Positions 43,521 to 53,024 of a DNA stretch of 64,000 bases are shown here, piece by piece. The notes under the pieces were generated by a model that was given only the letters and a program-made list of their open reading frames with translations, did not search any database and was not told the origin of the DNA. Both the position numbers and the translations under genes were made by a program. How positions within the stretch are numbered: position 1 is the stretch's first letter; the number at the start of each line of letters is the position of its first letter. The stretch comes from Negadavirga shengliensis (GTDB lineage: Bacteria; Bacteroidota; Bacteroidia; Cytophagales; Cyclobacteriaceae). Location: NCBI RefSeq assembly GCF_042652345.1, contig NZ_JBHSJJ010000001.1, positions 496,001-560,000 of the forward strand. Direction: 5' to 3'.

Positions 43521-44909
43521 CTACTGCATCCGCACCCTCCATTCTTTTGGATAGTAATTGTTGCTGCGGGAACCCAGGTTCTTTATCCATCCCAAAGGCA
43601 GGTCTCCATATTTGACCAATACCCAACCTTCAGGACATCCCGGAGGTTGGATGGTTTCTCTTTTGAGGTAAGAAAGGGCCGTTTCCAGGTCAAGCGCTGC
43701 TGTGGGATACCCCCCTTTGGATAAAACACTAAGGGCCCAGGCATGAGCGGGATTAAACTGGTTTCTTACAGATTGGCCCAACTCCGTGCCAAAATATTTT
43801 ATGTTCAGGCTTGTAGCGATGTTTTCAAACATCGGAGCCCAATTGCTGTTAATGGCAAAATGTACCTCGTCCAAATGGTAAAATGCAGGCTCAAATGGAA
43901 AAGTTATATCGGGAAGCTTTTTTTCCTCCAGTGCCTTTCGGCTCGTCCGTTTTAAAAAAGGATGCTTGAATTCGTGGCTTTTTTTCATGACGGCATCCGG
44001 CATAGGTGAATTTCTTTTCAAGACGCAGACAAACAGCCCCTCTCCCTCCAGCAGGTGAGGAAAAAACCGGTAACTGTAGTAGGTATCCCCATGCGCCGGG
44101 ATGGCTTGTTCCAGGATACCCCAATCCTTATTGATGGGGATTTTTACCGGCTGGTAAGAAAAGAGCTCCACAAGTTTTTTGATGTTTTCCTCATTCTCCT
44201 GGGTATTATAGGTACAGGTTGCATAAATCAGATAACCCCCATCCCGTGGCAGGGATGCGGCCTGCTCCAAAATCCTGGATTGTCTGCCGGCGCACAGCTT
44301 AACATGCTCAGAAGACCATTCTGAAACGGCAAGGGGATCCTTTCGGAACATACCTTCCCCGGAGCAGGGGGCATCCACCAACACCAGATCAAAAGCCCCC
44401 TGCAATGCTGAAAATTGGGCGGGGTCATTCTGGGAGACCACCGTGTTGCCCAAGCCCCATTTGATGATGTTTTCCCTTAAAATCTGGCTTCGGTTTTTGA
44501 TGACTTCATTGGCCACCAGCAGGCCCTCATGACCTAAAAAGCTGCTGAGAATCGTGGATTTGCCCCCAGGGGCTGCGCAAAGATCCAGAAACAAGCCAGA
44601 AACATTGATGCTCCCCAGTATATGGTGGATAAAGGTAGAAGAAGCTTCCTGCACATAATAGGCCCCTCCGTGAAACATGGGATCTAAAGTGAATACAGGC
44701 CTTTTTTCCAATACCACGGCATCCTCACACCAGGGGACCCGGGGAAGCGCTGCAGGGACCTCGCAAACCTTGTACGGATTGTGTCGGATCACCGTACTGG
44801 GGGCGGCACGCATGCTTTTCAAAAAATCCTCCAGGCCCTTTTCTCCCAAAAGTGATTCCATTTGGTTCAGAAAGTCATGGGGAAGTGCCGATTTATGATT
44901 ATCTTCCAT
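43521..44909 (-). CDS. RsmF/NSUN-family rRNA m5C methyltransferase
   Basis: A 462-residue SAM-dependent RNA cytosine-5 methyltransferase. The Rossmann SAM site is 'LFLDLCAAPGGKSTILSSFL'; the two catalytic cysteines are in 'LVDAPCSGEGMFRKDP' and 'YATCTYNTQENEENI'. The C-terminal ~150 residues match the RsmF B'/PUA-like extension ('GQSVRNQFNPAHAWALSVL', 'GWVLVKYGDLPLGWIKNLG'). RsmF targets C1407 of 16S rRNA in E. coli; the same target is likely but not provable here. Confidence 0.92.
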   Translation of the reverse strand: MEDNHKSALPHDFLNQMESLLGEKGLEDFLKSMRAAPSTVIRHNPYKVCEVPAALPRVPWCEDAVVLEKRPVFTLDPMFHGGAYYVQEASSTFIHHILGSINVSGLFLDLCAAPGGKSTILSSFLGHEGLLVANEVIKNRSQILRENIIKWGLGNTVVSQNDPAQFSALQGAFDLVLVDAPCSGEGMFRKDPLAVSEWSSEHVKLCAGRQSRILEQAASLPRDGGYLIYATCTYNTQENEENIKKLVELFSYQPVKIPINKDWGILEQAIPAHGDTYYSYRFFPHLLEGEGLFVCVLKRNSPMPDAVMKKSHEFKHPFLKRTSRKALEEKKLPDITFPFEPAFYHLDEVHFAINSNWAPMFENIATSLNIKYFGTELGQSVRNQFNPAHAWALSVLSKGGYPTAALDLETALSYLKRETIQPPGCPEGWVLVKYGDLPLGWIKNLGSRSNNYYPKEWRVRMQ

Positions 44910-45064
44910 TCAGAATAGTTTTGGTTGCCGGCATGAGAAGCGCCGGAACAGGTTTTGGCTGGCTATCCAGGTTTTTTCACATTCACAAAGGTAAAATAGA
45001 AATAGATTGTCCCAGCAATTGAAAAACAAAATATCGCCAAATTTGAGAGCGTCCTGATTCATGT

Positions 45065-45769
45065 ATGCATAATCCATTGACCATATTGCTGGTATTTGTC
45101 TTCCGTTTGCTGCTCGGACTTTTGGCTTTCTCTGTGTTGCTGGTGATCGTTTATAGGTTTGTGCCGGTGCCTGTTACACCACTCATGGCCATAAGAATGG
45201 TGGAGCAGGCTAAGGATCCGGAAAGGGAAGTCCTCCTCGTCAAGGATTGGGTCCCTATATCGGAAATTTCACATCACATGGTAATGGCCGTGATCGCCGC
45301 TGAGGACCAGAAATTTTTGCAACATAGCGGTTTCGATTGGGAAGCCATAGACAAGGCTTTGGAAGGAAACAAATTGGGAAAAAGGATCAAAGGGGGAAGT
45401 ACGATCAGCAATCAAACTGCAAAAAATGTGTTTCTGTGGCCCGGCCGAAATATGCTCAGAAAGGCGCTAGAAGCTTATTTTACTCTGATGATCGAGTTTT
45501 TGTGGAGCAAAGAACGCATCATGGAAGTCTATTTGAACGTGATAGAAATGGGCGATGGCATATATGGGGCGGAAGCAGCTGCAAACATGTATTACCAGAA
45601 ATCCGCCAAAGACCTGACCCGTGCAGAGGCGGCCCTCATTGCGGCAGTTTTACCCAACCCGCTGCGTTGGACGCCGGCAAGCCCTACTTCCTACATAAGA
45701 AACCGGCAGGCTTGGATTTTAAGAAATATGAACAACCTGGGACCCCTCGAGCTCAAAGCAAATCCATAA
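45065..45769 (+). CDS. mtgA: Monofunctional biosynthetic peptidoglycan transglycosylase
   Basis: MtgA polymerises lipid II into glycan strands at the outer face of the inner membrane. The 234-residue protein has one N-terminal membrane anchor ('LLLGLLAFSVLLVIVYRFV') and a GT51 domain: catalytic Glu in 'AVIAAEDQKFLQHSGFDW', 'GGSTISNQTAKNVFLWPGR', 'KALEAYFTLMIEFLWSKERI' and the second Glu in 'EVYLNVIEMGDGIYGAEAA'. No transpeptidase domain is present, and length is normal. Convergent with the DUF2179 gene, 7 bp apart. Confidence 0.95.
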   Translation: MHNPLTILLVFVFRLLLGLLAFSVLLVIVYRFVPVPVTPLMAIRMVEQAKDPEREVLLVKDWVPISEISHHMVMAVIAAEDQKFLQHSGFDWEAIDKALEGNKLGKRIKGGSTISNQTAKNVFLWPGRNMLRKALEAYFTLMIEFLWSKERIMEVYLNVIEMGDGIYGAEAAANMYYQKSAKDLTRAEAALIAAVLPNPLRWTPASPTSYIRNRQAWILRNMNNLGPLELKANP

Positions 45770-45776
45770 CCCGACG

Positions 45777-46379
45777 TCATTTCCGGATAAGGTTATACAG
45801 CCGGGTGGTGAATTTTGGCTTGTCCTCAATGATATTCACATCATCTTCACTGATCCGTTTTACACTCTCAATGGTATAAAAGGCTTTCTCGTTGCAGGTC
45901 TTCACTTTGCTGATGAAATCCTTTAAAGCCTCTCTTTTTAGCACGGTGAAAATCAGGGTTACCTTGCCATAACGGCCTTCCGCGCCCACAATCGTGAAAC
46001 GGTATCCTTTTTCTTTCATAAAATCCATAAGCTCCGGCAAGGGACTCGGTGTGATCACCCTGACCAAAACCCTTCCCAGGGCCAGTCTCTCCTCAATGGT
46101 CATGCCCACATAGGTTCCCATGGCAAAACCGCCTGCATAAGCTATATAAGAAACCGGGTTACTGATGTTTTGAAATATCTGTCCGATGGCCAGCAGCCAG
46201 ATCAAGGCTTCAAAAAAGCCCAAGACAGGTGCAATCCCTTTTTTGCCATTCAACACAAACATAATCCGGAGGGTATTGATGGAAACATCCGATACCCTTG
46301 CCAAAAAAATCAAAATGGGCATGATTAAATACTGAAATGCCTGCTGGGAAATACCTAAAGATTCTATGAGATTTTGCAT
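45777..46379 (-). CDS. UPF0316-type membrane protein (DUF5698 plus DUF2179)
   Basis: A 200-residue inner-membrane protein. The N-terminal half has three membrane segments with 'PILIFLARVSDVSINTLRIM' and 'GFFEALIWLLAIGQIFQNIS'; the C-terminal half is a DUF2179 cytoplasmic domain ('VLVRVITPSPLPELMDFMKE', 'RYGKVTLIFTVLKR', 'EKAFYTIESVKRIS'). The function of this family is unknown; DUF2179 domains resemble small ligand-binding domains. The frame extends upstream to 46424, but ATG 46379 begins next to the first membrane segment and matches family length. Confidence 0.9.
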   Translation of the reverse strand: MQNLIESLGISQQAFQYLIMPILIFLARVSDVSINTLRIMFVLNGKKGIAPVLGFFEALIWLLAIGQIFQNISNPVSYIAYAGGFAMGTYVGMTIEERLALGRVLVRVITPSPLPELMDFMKEKGYRFTIVGAEGRYGKVTLIFTVLKREALKDFISKVKTCNEKAFYTIESVKRISEDDVNIIEDKPKFTTRLYNLIRK

Positions 46380-46521
46380 ACTGCTATGAATTTGTGGGAC
46401 AAAAATACCGTTCCGGGCATTCAAATCAGAAGGTTAAAGATAATAACTTTCCCACGGGTTTTGAAGAAAGCGGACGCTCAGATCAAAAATCCCAAGACCA
46501 AGATTGGCCGATCGAAAGCTT

Positions 46522-47694
46522 CTAAATGGTTCTTTCCCTTCCAGCCAGCCATCCGAATACCGTAAACAAACCGGAAAAAACCAGCATGAGATAAATCAGC
46601 ATGTTCCAGTCCTGCCAGATGTCATACGCAAGCCCAAACAACAAGGGCCCAAGGGCCGCTAAATAATAGCCGGTGGACTGCGCCATGCCGGAAAGGCCCG
46701 CTGTATGGGTTTCATTAGAAGTTCTTAGACTCATCAAAGTATAGGCCAGACTGATGCTCGCTCCCATGCAAACGCCTACCAAACCTATTCCGAGCAGGTT
46801 CAGCGCTATAGACGATGAAAAGAGCGCACTAAAACCCAACAGGTAGGCCAATCCCAACACCAGATTGATACCCGACTGTTGCCGGAAGCGGAGGGCAATG
46901 ATGGGGGAGAGCAGAGTGCCCATCAGACCTACCACCTGCATCACGGACAAGGCTACTCCCGCTTCTACAGATGAAAGCCCTTTTTGGATCAGCATATCGG
47001 GCAGCCAGGTGATCAGGGTATAAAAAAGCAATGATTGAACCCCCATATACAGGCTTACTTGCCAAGCCAAGGGTGATTTCCATACATCAGAGGACTTTTC
47101 GGAAGATACTTTTTGATTTTCTTTTTTCTTCTTTATCTGGGGTACCCAGAACACCGCGGTCAGGAGGATCAAAAGCGCCCAAAATAAAAGGGAGCCCCGC
47201 CATCCCCAACCGAGGTCCTGAGCCATGGGAACGCTAAAAGCCGTGGCAATGGCGGCCATCATGGACATCCCTGTGGTGAACATTCCAGTCACCCAGCCCG
47301 TTTTGGCCGGCATCCTGGATTTTACCAGTGGAATGATCAGCACATTACAGATGACAATGCCTGTCCCCGTAAGAGCGGTTCCGAAATACAACAGGGGAGC
47401 TCCTCCCATGACCCTTGCCACCGTTCCCGCCAAAAGGATGATCAGCCCAAACAAGATGGCCCGGGCCTGTCCCAACCGCCTGCCAATAGCGGCTGAAAAA
47501 AGCGAAAAGGTGGCGAAGGTCAACAAAGGCAGAGTAGTCAGGAACCCAGCCCATCCATGTGACAGACCGAGATCGGTCCGGATATAGGGTATCAACGGAC
47601 CTACAGCGGTAAAAGAAGGCCTGAGATTAAAAGAGACAAGCAATATCCCTAAAACCAGGAACCAGGATTTATCACGTATGGCATTTTTTGGCAT
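46522..47694 (-). CDS. MFS transporter, CynX/NimT family
   Basis: A 390-residue major facilitator with 12 predicted membrane segments. The family is linked to cyanate (CynX) and nitroimidazole (NimT) transport, but specificity is poorly known. Visible features include 'LVSFNLRPSFTAVGPLIPYI' at the N terminus (conserved in this family), 'AAIGRRLGQARAILFG' in the first cytoplasmic loop, a central hydrophilic loop rich in Lys and Glu ('QIKKKKENQKVSSEKSSD'), and 'LRTSNETHTAGLSGMAQSTG' in the C-terminal half. Stands alone. Confidence 0.9.
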   Translation of the reverse strand: MPKNAIRDKSWFLVLGILLVSFNLRPSFTAVGPLIPYIRTDLGLSHGWAGFLTTLPLLTFATFSLFSAAIGRRLGQARAILFGLIILLAGTVARVMGGAPLLYFGTALTGTGIVICNVLIIPLVKSRMPAKTGWVTGMFTTGMSMMAAIATAFSVPMAQDLGWGWRGSLLFWALLILLTAVFWVPQIKKKKENQKVSSEKSSDVWKSPLAWQVSLYMGVQSLLFYTLITWLPDMLIQKGLSSVEAGVALSVMQVVGLMGTLLSPIIALRFRQQSGINLVLGLAYLLGFSALFSSSIALNLLGIGLVGVCMGASISLAYTLMSLRTSNETHTAGLSGMAQSTGYYLAALGPLLFGLAYDIWQDWNMLIYLMLVFSGLFTVFGWLAGRERTI

Positions 47695-47780
47695 GGATGC
47701 AAAAATAGGATTTTCCAGATCAATTCATCGGATTTAATTGAGGGAAGCATTCGGTAGGCCGTTTACGGTTCATAAAATGG

Positions 47781-48743
47781 TTAATCTTCAAAATGGGGAA
47801 GCACCTGCTCCGCAAAAAATTCGATAAAAGCCTGCTGCTGTTTATTGACATTGTGAACCGAAATGGCGGTAAAACCCATTTTTCTGTATTCCTCTATTTG
47901 GTTGATATAAACCTCCGGATCATTGCTGATGATCACATGATCGTCCATATCCTGGGGTTTTACATGAGCGGCTGCCTGTTCAAATTGCCTGGGATTTCTC
48001 AGCTCGGAGAGCAGATCACTTTCAAAAACATTGGTTTTCCATTGCTTAAAAGCCAGCTGTCTTGCCTTATCCGGATGTGCATCATAAGACACCTGGAGCT
48101 TCATATACATAGGTTTATCATTCCCGCCCGCGTTTTGCCATGCTTCCTGCATGCCCCTCAATTTGTGCAGGGGCTGGTTGACAGTGATCAGGCCATCCGC
48201 CCAGGAAGCGAGAAAAGCTGCTGTTTTTTGGGTCAGGGCTGCGCCCAATACCAAAGGGACCTGGGAGGGCAGGGTATATAAGCGCGCTTCCCGTACCTCA
48301 AAATGGCCCGAATAGGAAACCTCTTCTCCTTTCCACAAGCGTTTCATCACGTGAACCGCATCTTTTAAGGCCTCATTCCGTTGATCTTTAGTCGGCCAGG
48401 GCTTCCCGGAAATCCCCTCATTAAGCATCTGACCGCTGCCCGCGGCCATCCAAAACCGCCCGGGAAACATGTCCAATAAGGTGGCCGCAGCCTGGGCGAT
48501 GACCGCAGGGTGATAACGATGATAGGGACAGGTCACCACACCCATGGCAATATCTGTTTTTGCCAGGGCGGCCCCCAACCATGACCAGGCAAAGCCCGAT
48601 TGTCCCTGCGCCTCACTCCACGGGTAAAAATGATCCGAGGAGAGCGCAAACTTAAAACCGGAATCCGCCGCCCTGACGACATACCCAAGCAATTCCGAGG
48701 GGGTAAATTGTTCGTGGGAGACATGGTAGCCGAGTTGAAACAT
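47781..48743 (-). CDS. LLM-class flavin-dependent oxidoreductase
   Basis: A 320-residue luciferase-like TIM-barrel oxidoreductase using FMN or F420. Typical segments are 'FKFALSSDHFYPWSEAQGQS', 'IAMGVVTCPYHRYHPAVIAQ', 'FPGRFWMAAGSGQMLNEGIS' and 'WKGEEVSYSGHFEVREARL'. It is close to the subfamily TIGRFAM calls FMN-dependent TIGR03885, which is often found beside alpha-amylase-type genes, as here: it begins 6 bp after the stop of the GH13 gene. The reaction is unknown. F420 is not expected in Bacteroidota, so FMN is more probable. Confidence 0.87.
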   Translation of the reverse strand: MFQLGYHVSHEQFTPSELLGYVVRAADSGFKFALSSDHFYPWSEAQGQSGFAWSWLGAALAKTDIAMGVVTCPYHRYHPAVIAQAAATLLDMFPGRFWMAAGSGQMLNEGISGKPWPTKDQRNEALKDAVHVMKRLWKGEEVSYSGHFEVREARLYTLPSQVPLVLGAALTQKTAAFLASWADGLITVNQPLHKLRGMQEAWQNAGGNDKPMYMKLQVSYDAHPDKARQLAFKQWKTNVFESDLLSELRNPRQFEQAAAHVKPQDMDDHVIISNDPEVYINQIEEYRKMGFTAISVHNVNKQQQAFIEFFAEQVLPHFED

Positions 48744-48749
48744 AATGGG

Positions 48750-50384
48750 TCAGTTTTGATGTTTATCCAATTTCATCCACCGGAAACCATAGCCATTCAC
48801 GGCTATTTTGTCCCCGGATTTTTTGTAGTCACTTTCTGACAGAATATCCTCTACAGTACCGGATATTCCCGCTTCCTGCAAAGAAAAAGCGGTCTTTTTT
48901 GAAGCAAGGTTCAGGGCTATCAATAGCGCATACTCTCCCTTGCCATACTTCAGCAGGAGCAAACCGGGAAACTCAACGGCTATCTGCTCCCACTCCGCGG
49001 TTCCGATTTGGGGATGTTCCTTTCTCCTCCGGATGAGCTGGCACATGAAGTGATACAGGGAGCCCTTGTCTTTCTTCTGGTCTTCCACATTGACTTTTCT
49101 ATAGCCGTATTCCCCGAGCTTCAGCGGCGGATAACGCAAATATTCCAGCGGCGCCGCAGAGAAACCGCCATGGGTCGTATTGGACCATTGCATAGGTAAA
49201 CGGACCGCAGCCCTCAATTCCCGGTCAAGGTCATCTCCCATACCGATTTCCTCACCGTAATGCAGCATGGGAGATCCCGGGAGGCTAAAAATAATCGCAT
49301 AGGTCAATTTGATCTTCCGGATGTCGTTGTCCATCATGGGCGCCAACTCCCTCTTGATTCCCCCGTTGAAAATCCGCATTTTCTCCATAGGGGCAAACCT
49401 CTCCAAGACTTCTTTCTGTTCTTTTTTTGTTAACTGGCCCGTGTTCAATTCATCATGGTGCCGGACAAAATTCAAGGCATGGCCATACCGGAGCCTGGCT
49501 TTGATATTCAAAGTTTTCACCAGTGGAGCTGCCTCTTTCCTTGCCATGGCCAACATGGTATGTTGGTTGGAATAAAAATTAAAAAACATCTGCATGCGGT
49601 TCCCTTTCCCAAAATATCCCTGGATGGAGGAAGGGGAAACATCCACTTCTCCCAACAACACCGCTTCCGGATCCAGTTCATAACAGCATTTTCTGATTTC
49701 CTCCAAAAAGGCCAATATATCCTTCTTAGTGTAGGGTGAGTTGGGAGGTGTTTCCGTCAGCGTATGAGCCGCATCGATCCGGAAACCCGAAATACCCAAA
49801 TCAAGCCAAAACCGGACGATTTTGTATATCTCTTCCTTGACCTTATGGTTAGCCACATTCAGATCTGCCTGTTCCCTGTAATAACTATGGAGATAATAAG
49901 AATCCGTCTGGGAAACGTATTCCCATATGCTGTCCTCCACGCCTTCAAACATAACTTTTTTATGCTCATTTTTGGGTTTTTCATCCCGCCATATGTAATA
50001 ATCCCGGTAAGGCGAATCCCGATAGCATTTTGCCTGAATGAACCAGGGATGCTCCGTGGAGGTATGGTTGATTACCAAGTCTGTCAAAATTCTTATTCCC
50101 CTTTCTTTGCACGCCTGTACGAAATTCAAAAAATCATCCATCGTCCCCAACCGGGGATCCACTGTTAAAAAGTCACAAACGTCATAGCCATAATCCTTTA
50201 ATGGAGAAGGATAAAAAGGCATCAGCCAAAGACAATTGATGCCCAGTTCCTGCAGGTAATCCAGCCTGGAAGTAAGGCCCTGAAAGTCTCCGAATCCATC
50301 ATTGTTCGAATCCTGGAATAACTTCACATCCAATCCATATACAATCGCATCAGTATACCATTTTTTTGAAAATTCTTCTCCCAT
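48750..50384 (-). CDS. GH13 alpha-amylase-family protein, trehalose-synthase-like
   Basis: A 544-residue cytoplasmic GH13 enzyme resembling trehalose synthase (maltose-trehalose isomerase). 'WYTDAIVYGLDVKLFQDSN' and 'LMPFYPSPLKDYGYDVCDF' are typical of that group. The catalytic triad is visible: nucleophile Asp in 'GFRIDAAHTL' (~204), acid Glu in 'AVLLGEVDVS' (~247) and Asp in 'NFVRHHDELN' (~316). A small C-terminal beta domain follows. No signal peptide. Glycogen or trehalose metabolism is probable; glucosidase or amylosucrase-like activity cannot be excluded. It is the middle gene of a CinA / GH13 / LLM operon. Confidence 0.9.
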   Translation of the reverse strand: MGEEFSKKWYTDAIVYGLDVKLFQDSNNDGFGDFQGLTSRLDYLQELGINCLWLMPFYPSPLKDYGYDVCDFLTVDPRLGTMDDFLNFVQACKERGIRILTDLVINHTSTEHPWFIQAKCYRDSPYRDYYIWRDEKPKNEHKKVMFEGVEDSIWEYVSQTDSYYLHSYYREQADLNVANHKVKEEIYKIVRFWLDLGISGFRIDAAHTLTETPPNSPYTKKDILAFLEEIRKCCYELDPEAVLLGEVDVSPSSIQGYFGKGNRMQMFFNFYSNQHTMLAMARKEAAPLVKTLNIKARLRYGHALNFVRHHDELNTGQLTKKEQKEVLERFAPMEKMRIFNGGIKRELAPMMDNDIRKIKLTYAIIFSLPGSPMLHYGEEIGMGDDLDRELRAAVRLPMQWSNTTHGGFSAAPLEYLRYPPLKLGEYGYRKVNVEDQKKDKGSLYHFMCQLIRRRKEHPQIGTAEWEQIAVEFPGLLLLKYGKGEYALLIALNLASKKTAFSLQEAGISGTVEDILSESDYKKSGDKIAVNGYGFRWMKLDKHQN

Positions 50385-50395
50385 ACGACATGTAT

Positions 50396-50914
50396 CTATC
50401 TTCCTTGTAATCGAGACGCCAGAAGTGCCGAGCAGTTCCGGATTAAAATAGCCGCATAATCCTCCCTGATTTCCTCGGGCTGACTTCTCTCACTCCGTAT
50501 TTTTTCACAGTAAATAATTTCCTGATGCAGGCAAATGCTCCCATAGGCATACAGGTCAAAAATATTCTGCTCCGGTAGGGGTGAGGCATAGCCTGTCAGA
50601 CTCAGACTCAAATCCACGTCAAAAAGCTTGGCTATGTTTTTGGCCATGGTCTGGGAGATGTCCTTTGAAACGCCATTGCAGGGATTACAAAGTTCGGGAT
50701 TGATGAGCAACTGTAGTTTTTTTTGGGTGCAGCTATAGGTTGTGATGCCGCCTTCATAAAAAAGCCCGGCTTCAGATTCCTGACTGAACAACGACTGCAG
50801 ATGCCCGGAGGAGACACTCTCCGCTACGGCCAACTTGATTTCTTTTGAAAGACAAAACTTTTTGATGATATCCAAAGCGCCTTTCAAATCAAATGACTTT
50901 GTTTCCAGATTCAT
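50396..50914 (-). CDS. CinA C-terminal-domain protein (nicotinamide-nucleotide amidase type)
   Basis: A 172-residue stand-alone CinA C-terminal domain. Family members deamidate nicotinamide mononucleotide to nicotinate mononucleotide for NAD recycling. 'KLAVAESVSSGHLQSLFS' carries the catalytic Ser region, followed by 'GLFYEGGITTYSCTQKKLQL', 'GVSKDISQTMAKNIAKLF' and 'LSLSLTGYASP'. The match is looser than for classic PncC (e.g. 'GYASPLPEQN' in place of 'GIAGPGG'), so activity is not certain. It leads the operon, 11 bp before the GH13 start. Confidence 0.85.
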   Translation of the reverse strand: MNLETKSFDLKGALDIIKKFCLSKEIKLAVAESVSSGHLQSLFSQESEAGLFYEGGITTYSCTQKKLQLLINPELCNPCNGVSKDISQTMAKNIAKLFDVDLSLSLTGYASPLPEQNIFDLYAYGSICLHQEIIYCEKIRSERSQPEEIREDYAAILIRNCSALLASRLQGR

Positions 50915-50959
50915 ATGGGTTTTGTGAAGAATGGAATAGAAGAATAATGTAAACCCGCG

Positions 50960-51364
50960 CTACCGCTTTGTTGGGGGAGGAGACACCTCCCCTTGCTCAT
51001 CCACCACGATTTTATCCTCCGCATTCTGATCAAAAGTAAGTTCATAGTACACTTTCCCTTCTCTCATAAATTTTCTTGCATGGGAGATCTCCCTGTTTTT
51101 ATATAAATTGTCTGATTTCATTTTGTTTTTAACAGAAGAGGGCAAATCCGCAGGTGAAAAACTTTCCTCCATGTTTTCTTCAATACTATCCTGCGTATGC
51201 ACCCCATCTTCGTGTATTCCTTCCGAAGGCAATCCCCTAGCGTTAAATCCGTCTGTTATAGAAGTGGTATCTGCTTCTTGGTGCTCCCTTCCTGTGGCCC
51301 CTTCCTTGCATGCAGTTATCAACAGGAAAAACACGGCTATAATTAAAAACATATTCGCTTTCAT
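50960..51364 (-). CDS. Small predicted lipoprotein, unknown function
   Basis: A 134-residue protein with a lipoprotein signal ('MFLIIAVFFLLITAC', lipobox LITAC) and a polar, acidic mature part. The C terminus has 'ISHARKFMREGKVYYELTF' and 'DKIVVDEQGEV', which resembles beta-strand repeats of PepSY-like domains, though weakly. ATG 51364 is chosen over an upstream TTG at 51385 because it places the charged residues just before the hydrophobic core. Monocistronic. Confidence 0.75.
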   Translation of the reverse strand: MKANMFLIIAVFFLLITACKEGATGREHQEADTTSITDGFNARGLPSEGIHEDGVHTQDSIEENMEESFSPADLPSSVKNKMKSDNLYKNREISHARKFMREGKVYYELTFDQNAEDKIVVDEQGEVSPPPTKR

Positions 51365-51550
51365 GACTTCAAGGGTTCGTGGCAAACAGTTGGTTTATAT
51401 TCAACCCTCATCTCAAAATGCATGCCTAATAGGGGGATTTTATTAATTTAGGACTGAAAAATACCATTATTATGATTTATGCCCTAAATCAACCATATTA
51501 AAATTGACATGTCAATAAAAATATTCAAATAAGTGGCGAAACGGCGACCA

Positions 51551-53020
51551 TCAGCTCAGCACCTCATTGATTACCCTTCCATGGACATCAGTCAGGCGGA
51601 AATTTCTTCCCTGGAATTCATAGGTCAGCCGCTCGTGGTCAAAACCCAACTGGTGCAATATGGTGGCCTGTAAATCGTGCACATGGGTGCGCCCCTCTAT
51701 TCCGTAATAGCCGATTTCATCCGTTGCTCCATGAATATGGCCTTTTTTGATACCTGCTCCAGCCATCCATATGGTAAAAGCCTCCAGATGATGATCCCTG
51801 CCATCAAAGCCAACCCCGGTCCGGGCTTCCATCATGGGCGTCCTGCCAAACTCACCGCCCCAGACCACCAAGGTCTCATCCAAAAGCCCCCTTTGTTTCA
51901 GGTCCATCAATAAAGCGGAAATAGGCCTATCAATGGCCTGACATGACCTCCGCATGCCCTCCCCAACGCCGTTGCCTTCGCCCACACCATGGGTATCCCA
52001 ACGGTTGTCAAACAGCTGTACAAACCGTACACCCTTCTCTACCAGCCTCCGGGCCAGCAGGCAGTTGTTGGCAAAGGATGCCTCCCCGGGAGCGGTGCCG
52101 TACAACTGGTGGATATGCTCAGGCTCATCATTGATGTTCATGATTCCGGGCACTGCCGCCTGCATGCGGAAGGCCAGCTCATATTGGGAAATTCTCGAAA
52201 GGATTTCAGGATCACCCGCTTCTTCATATTCCAGGCGGTTGATCTCGTTGATGGCTTCTATGGATTTTTTTCGCAGATGGCTGTCAATATTATCCGGGTT
52301 AGATAGAAAAAGCACGGGATCTCCCTTGGACCTGCATTGGACACCCTGGTGTATGGTGGGCAAAAACCCGCTGCCCCAGGCGCTCTTTCCCGCACTGATG
52401 GCGCCTCCGCCGGAAGTCAGCACCACATATCCTGGTAAATTTTGATTTTCCGAACCCAAACCATACACGGTCCAGGAACCCATGCTGGGCTTGCCTAACC
52501 GGGCACTGCCGGTATGCATCAGCAGCTGGGCAGGGGCGTGATTGAACTCGTCGGTATGCATGGCCTTTAAAAAACTCACTTCGTCCACCATCTTGGCGAA
52601 ACGCGGCATGTAATCGGAAACATGAGCGCCTGACTGACCATGCTGCGCAAATTGGGCCTGGGGACCCAACAACTTCGGTGTCCCTTTCAGAAAAGCAAAT
52701 TCTTTCCCTTCCATCAGGGACTTGGGGGTATCTTTCCCATCCAGCTTTTGCAGCTCCGGCTTAAAGTCAAACAGTTCCAGGTGAGAGGGTCCGCCGGCCA
52801 TGTGCAGAAAAATCACACTCTTGGCCTTGGGAGAAAAGTGAGGGCCAAGGATGTCCGGGTTAAGGGCTCTGCGTTTTGTCTCACCGGGCACCCATTTTTC
52901 ACAACCCATCAGGCTGGCCAGGGCAATGGCCCCCAATCCCGAAGTGCATTTTTTCAGAAAATGCCTTCGGCTATTGTATGCGGCCCTTCGCAAGAGCATT
53001 TCTTCTACCAGATTTCCCAT
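51551..53020 (-). CDS. DUF1501-family exported protein (alkaline-phosphatase/sulfatase-like fold)
   Basis: A 489-residue DUF1501 protein, a sulfatase-like family common in Planctomycetes. A twin-arginine-type leader ('SRRHFLKKCTSGLGAIALAS') with a following Cys ('LMGCEKW') suggests Tat export and perhaps lipid attachment. Family blocks are 'KSVIFLHMAGGPSHLELFD', 'LKAMHTDEFNHAPAQLLMHT', 'GSWTVYGLGSENQNLPGYVV', 'LFDNRWDTHGVGEG', 'ETLVVWGGEFGRTPM' and 'GRDHHLEAFTIWMAGAGI', whose Asp/His residues look like metal ligands. The start is 4 bp after the stop of the DUF1549/DUF1553 gene, so the two proteins probably work as a pair. Confidence 0.92.
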   Translation of the reverse strand: MGNLVEEMLLRRAAYNSRRHFLKKCTSGLGAIALASLMGCEKWVPGETKRRALNPDILGPHFSPKAKSVIFLHMAGGPSHLELFDFKPELQKLDGKDTPKSLMEGKEFAFLKGTPKLLGPQAQFAQHGQSGAHVSDYMPRFAKMVDEVSFLKAMHTDEFNHAPAQLLMHTGSARLGKPSMGSWTVYGLGSENQNLPGYVVLTSGGGAISAGKSAWGSGFLPTIHQGVQCRSKGDPVLFLSNPDNIDSHLRKKSIEAINEINRLEYEEAGDPEILSRISQYELAFRMQAAVPGIMNINDEPEHIHQLYGTAPGEASFANNCLLARRLVEKGVRFVQLFDNRWDTHGVGEGNGVGEGMRRSCQAIDRPISALLMDLKQRGLLDETLVVWGGEFGRTPMMEARTGVGFDGRDHHLEAFTIWMAGAGIKKGHIHGATDEIGYYGIEGRTHVHDLQATILHQLGFDHERLTYEFQGRNFRLTDVHGRVINEVLS

Positions 53021-53024
53021 ATCA

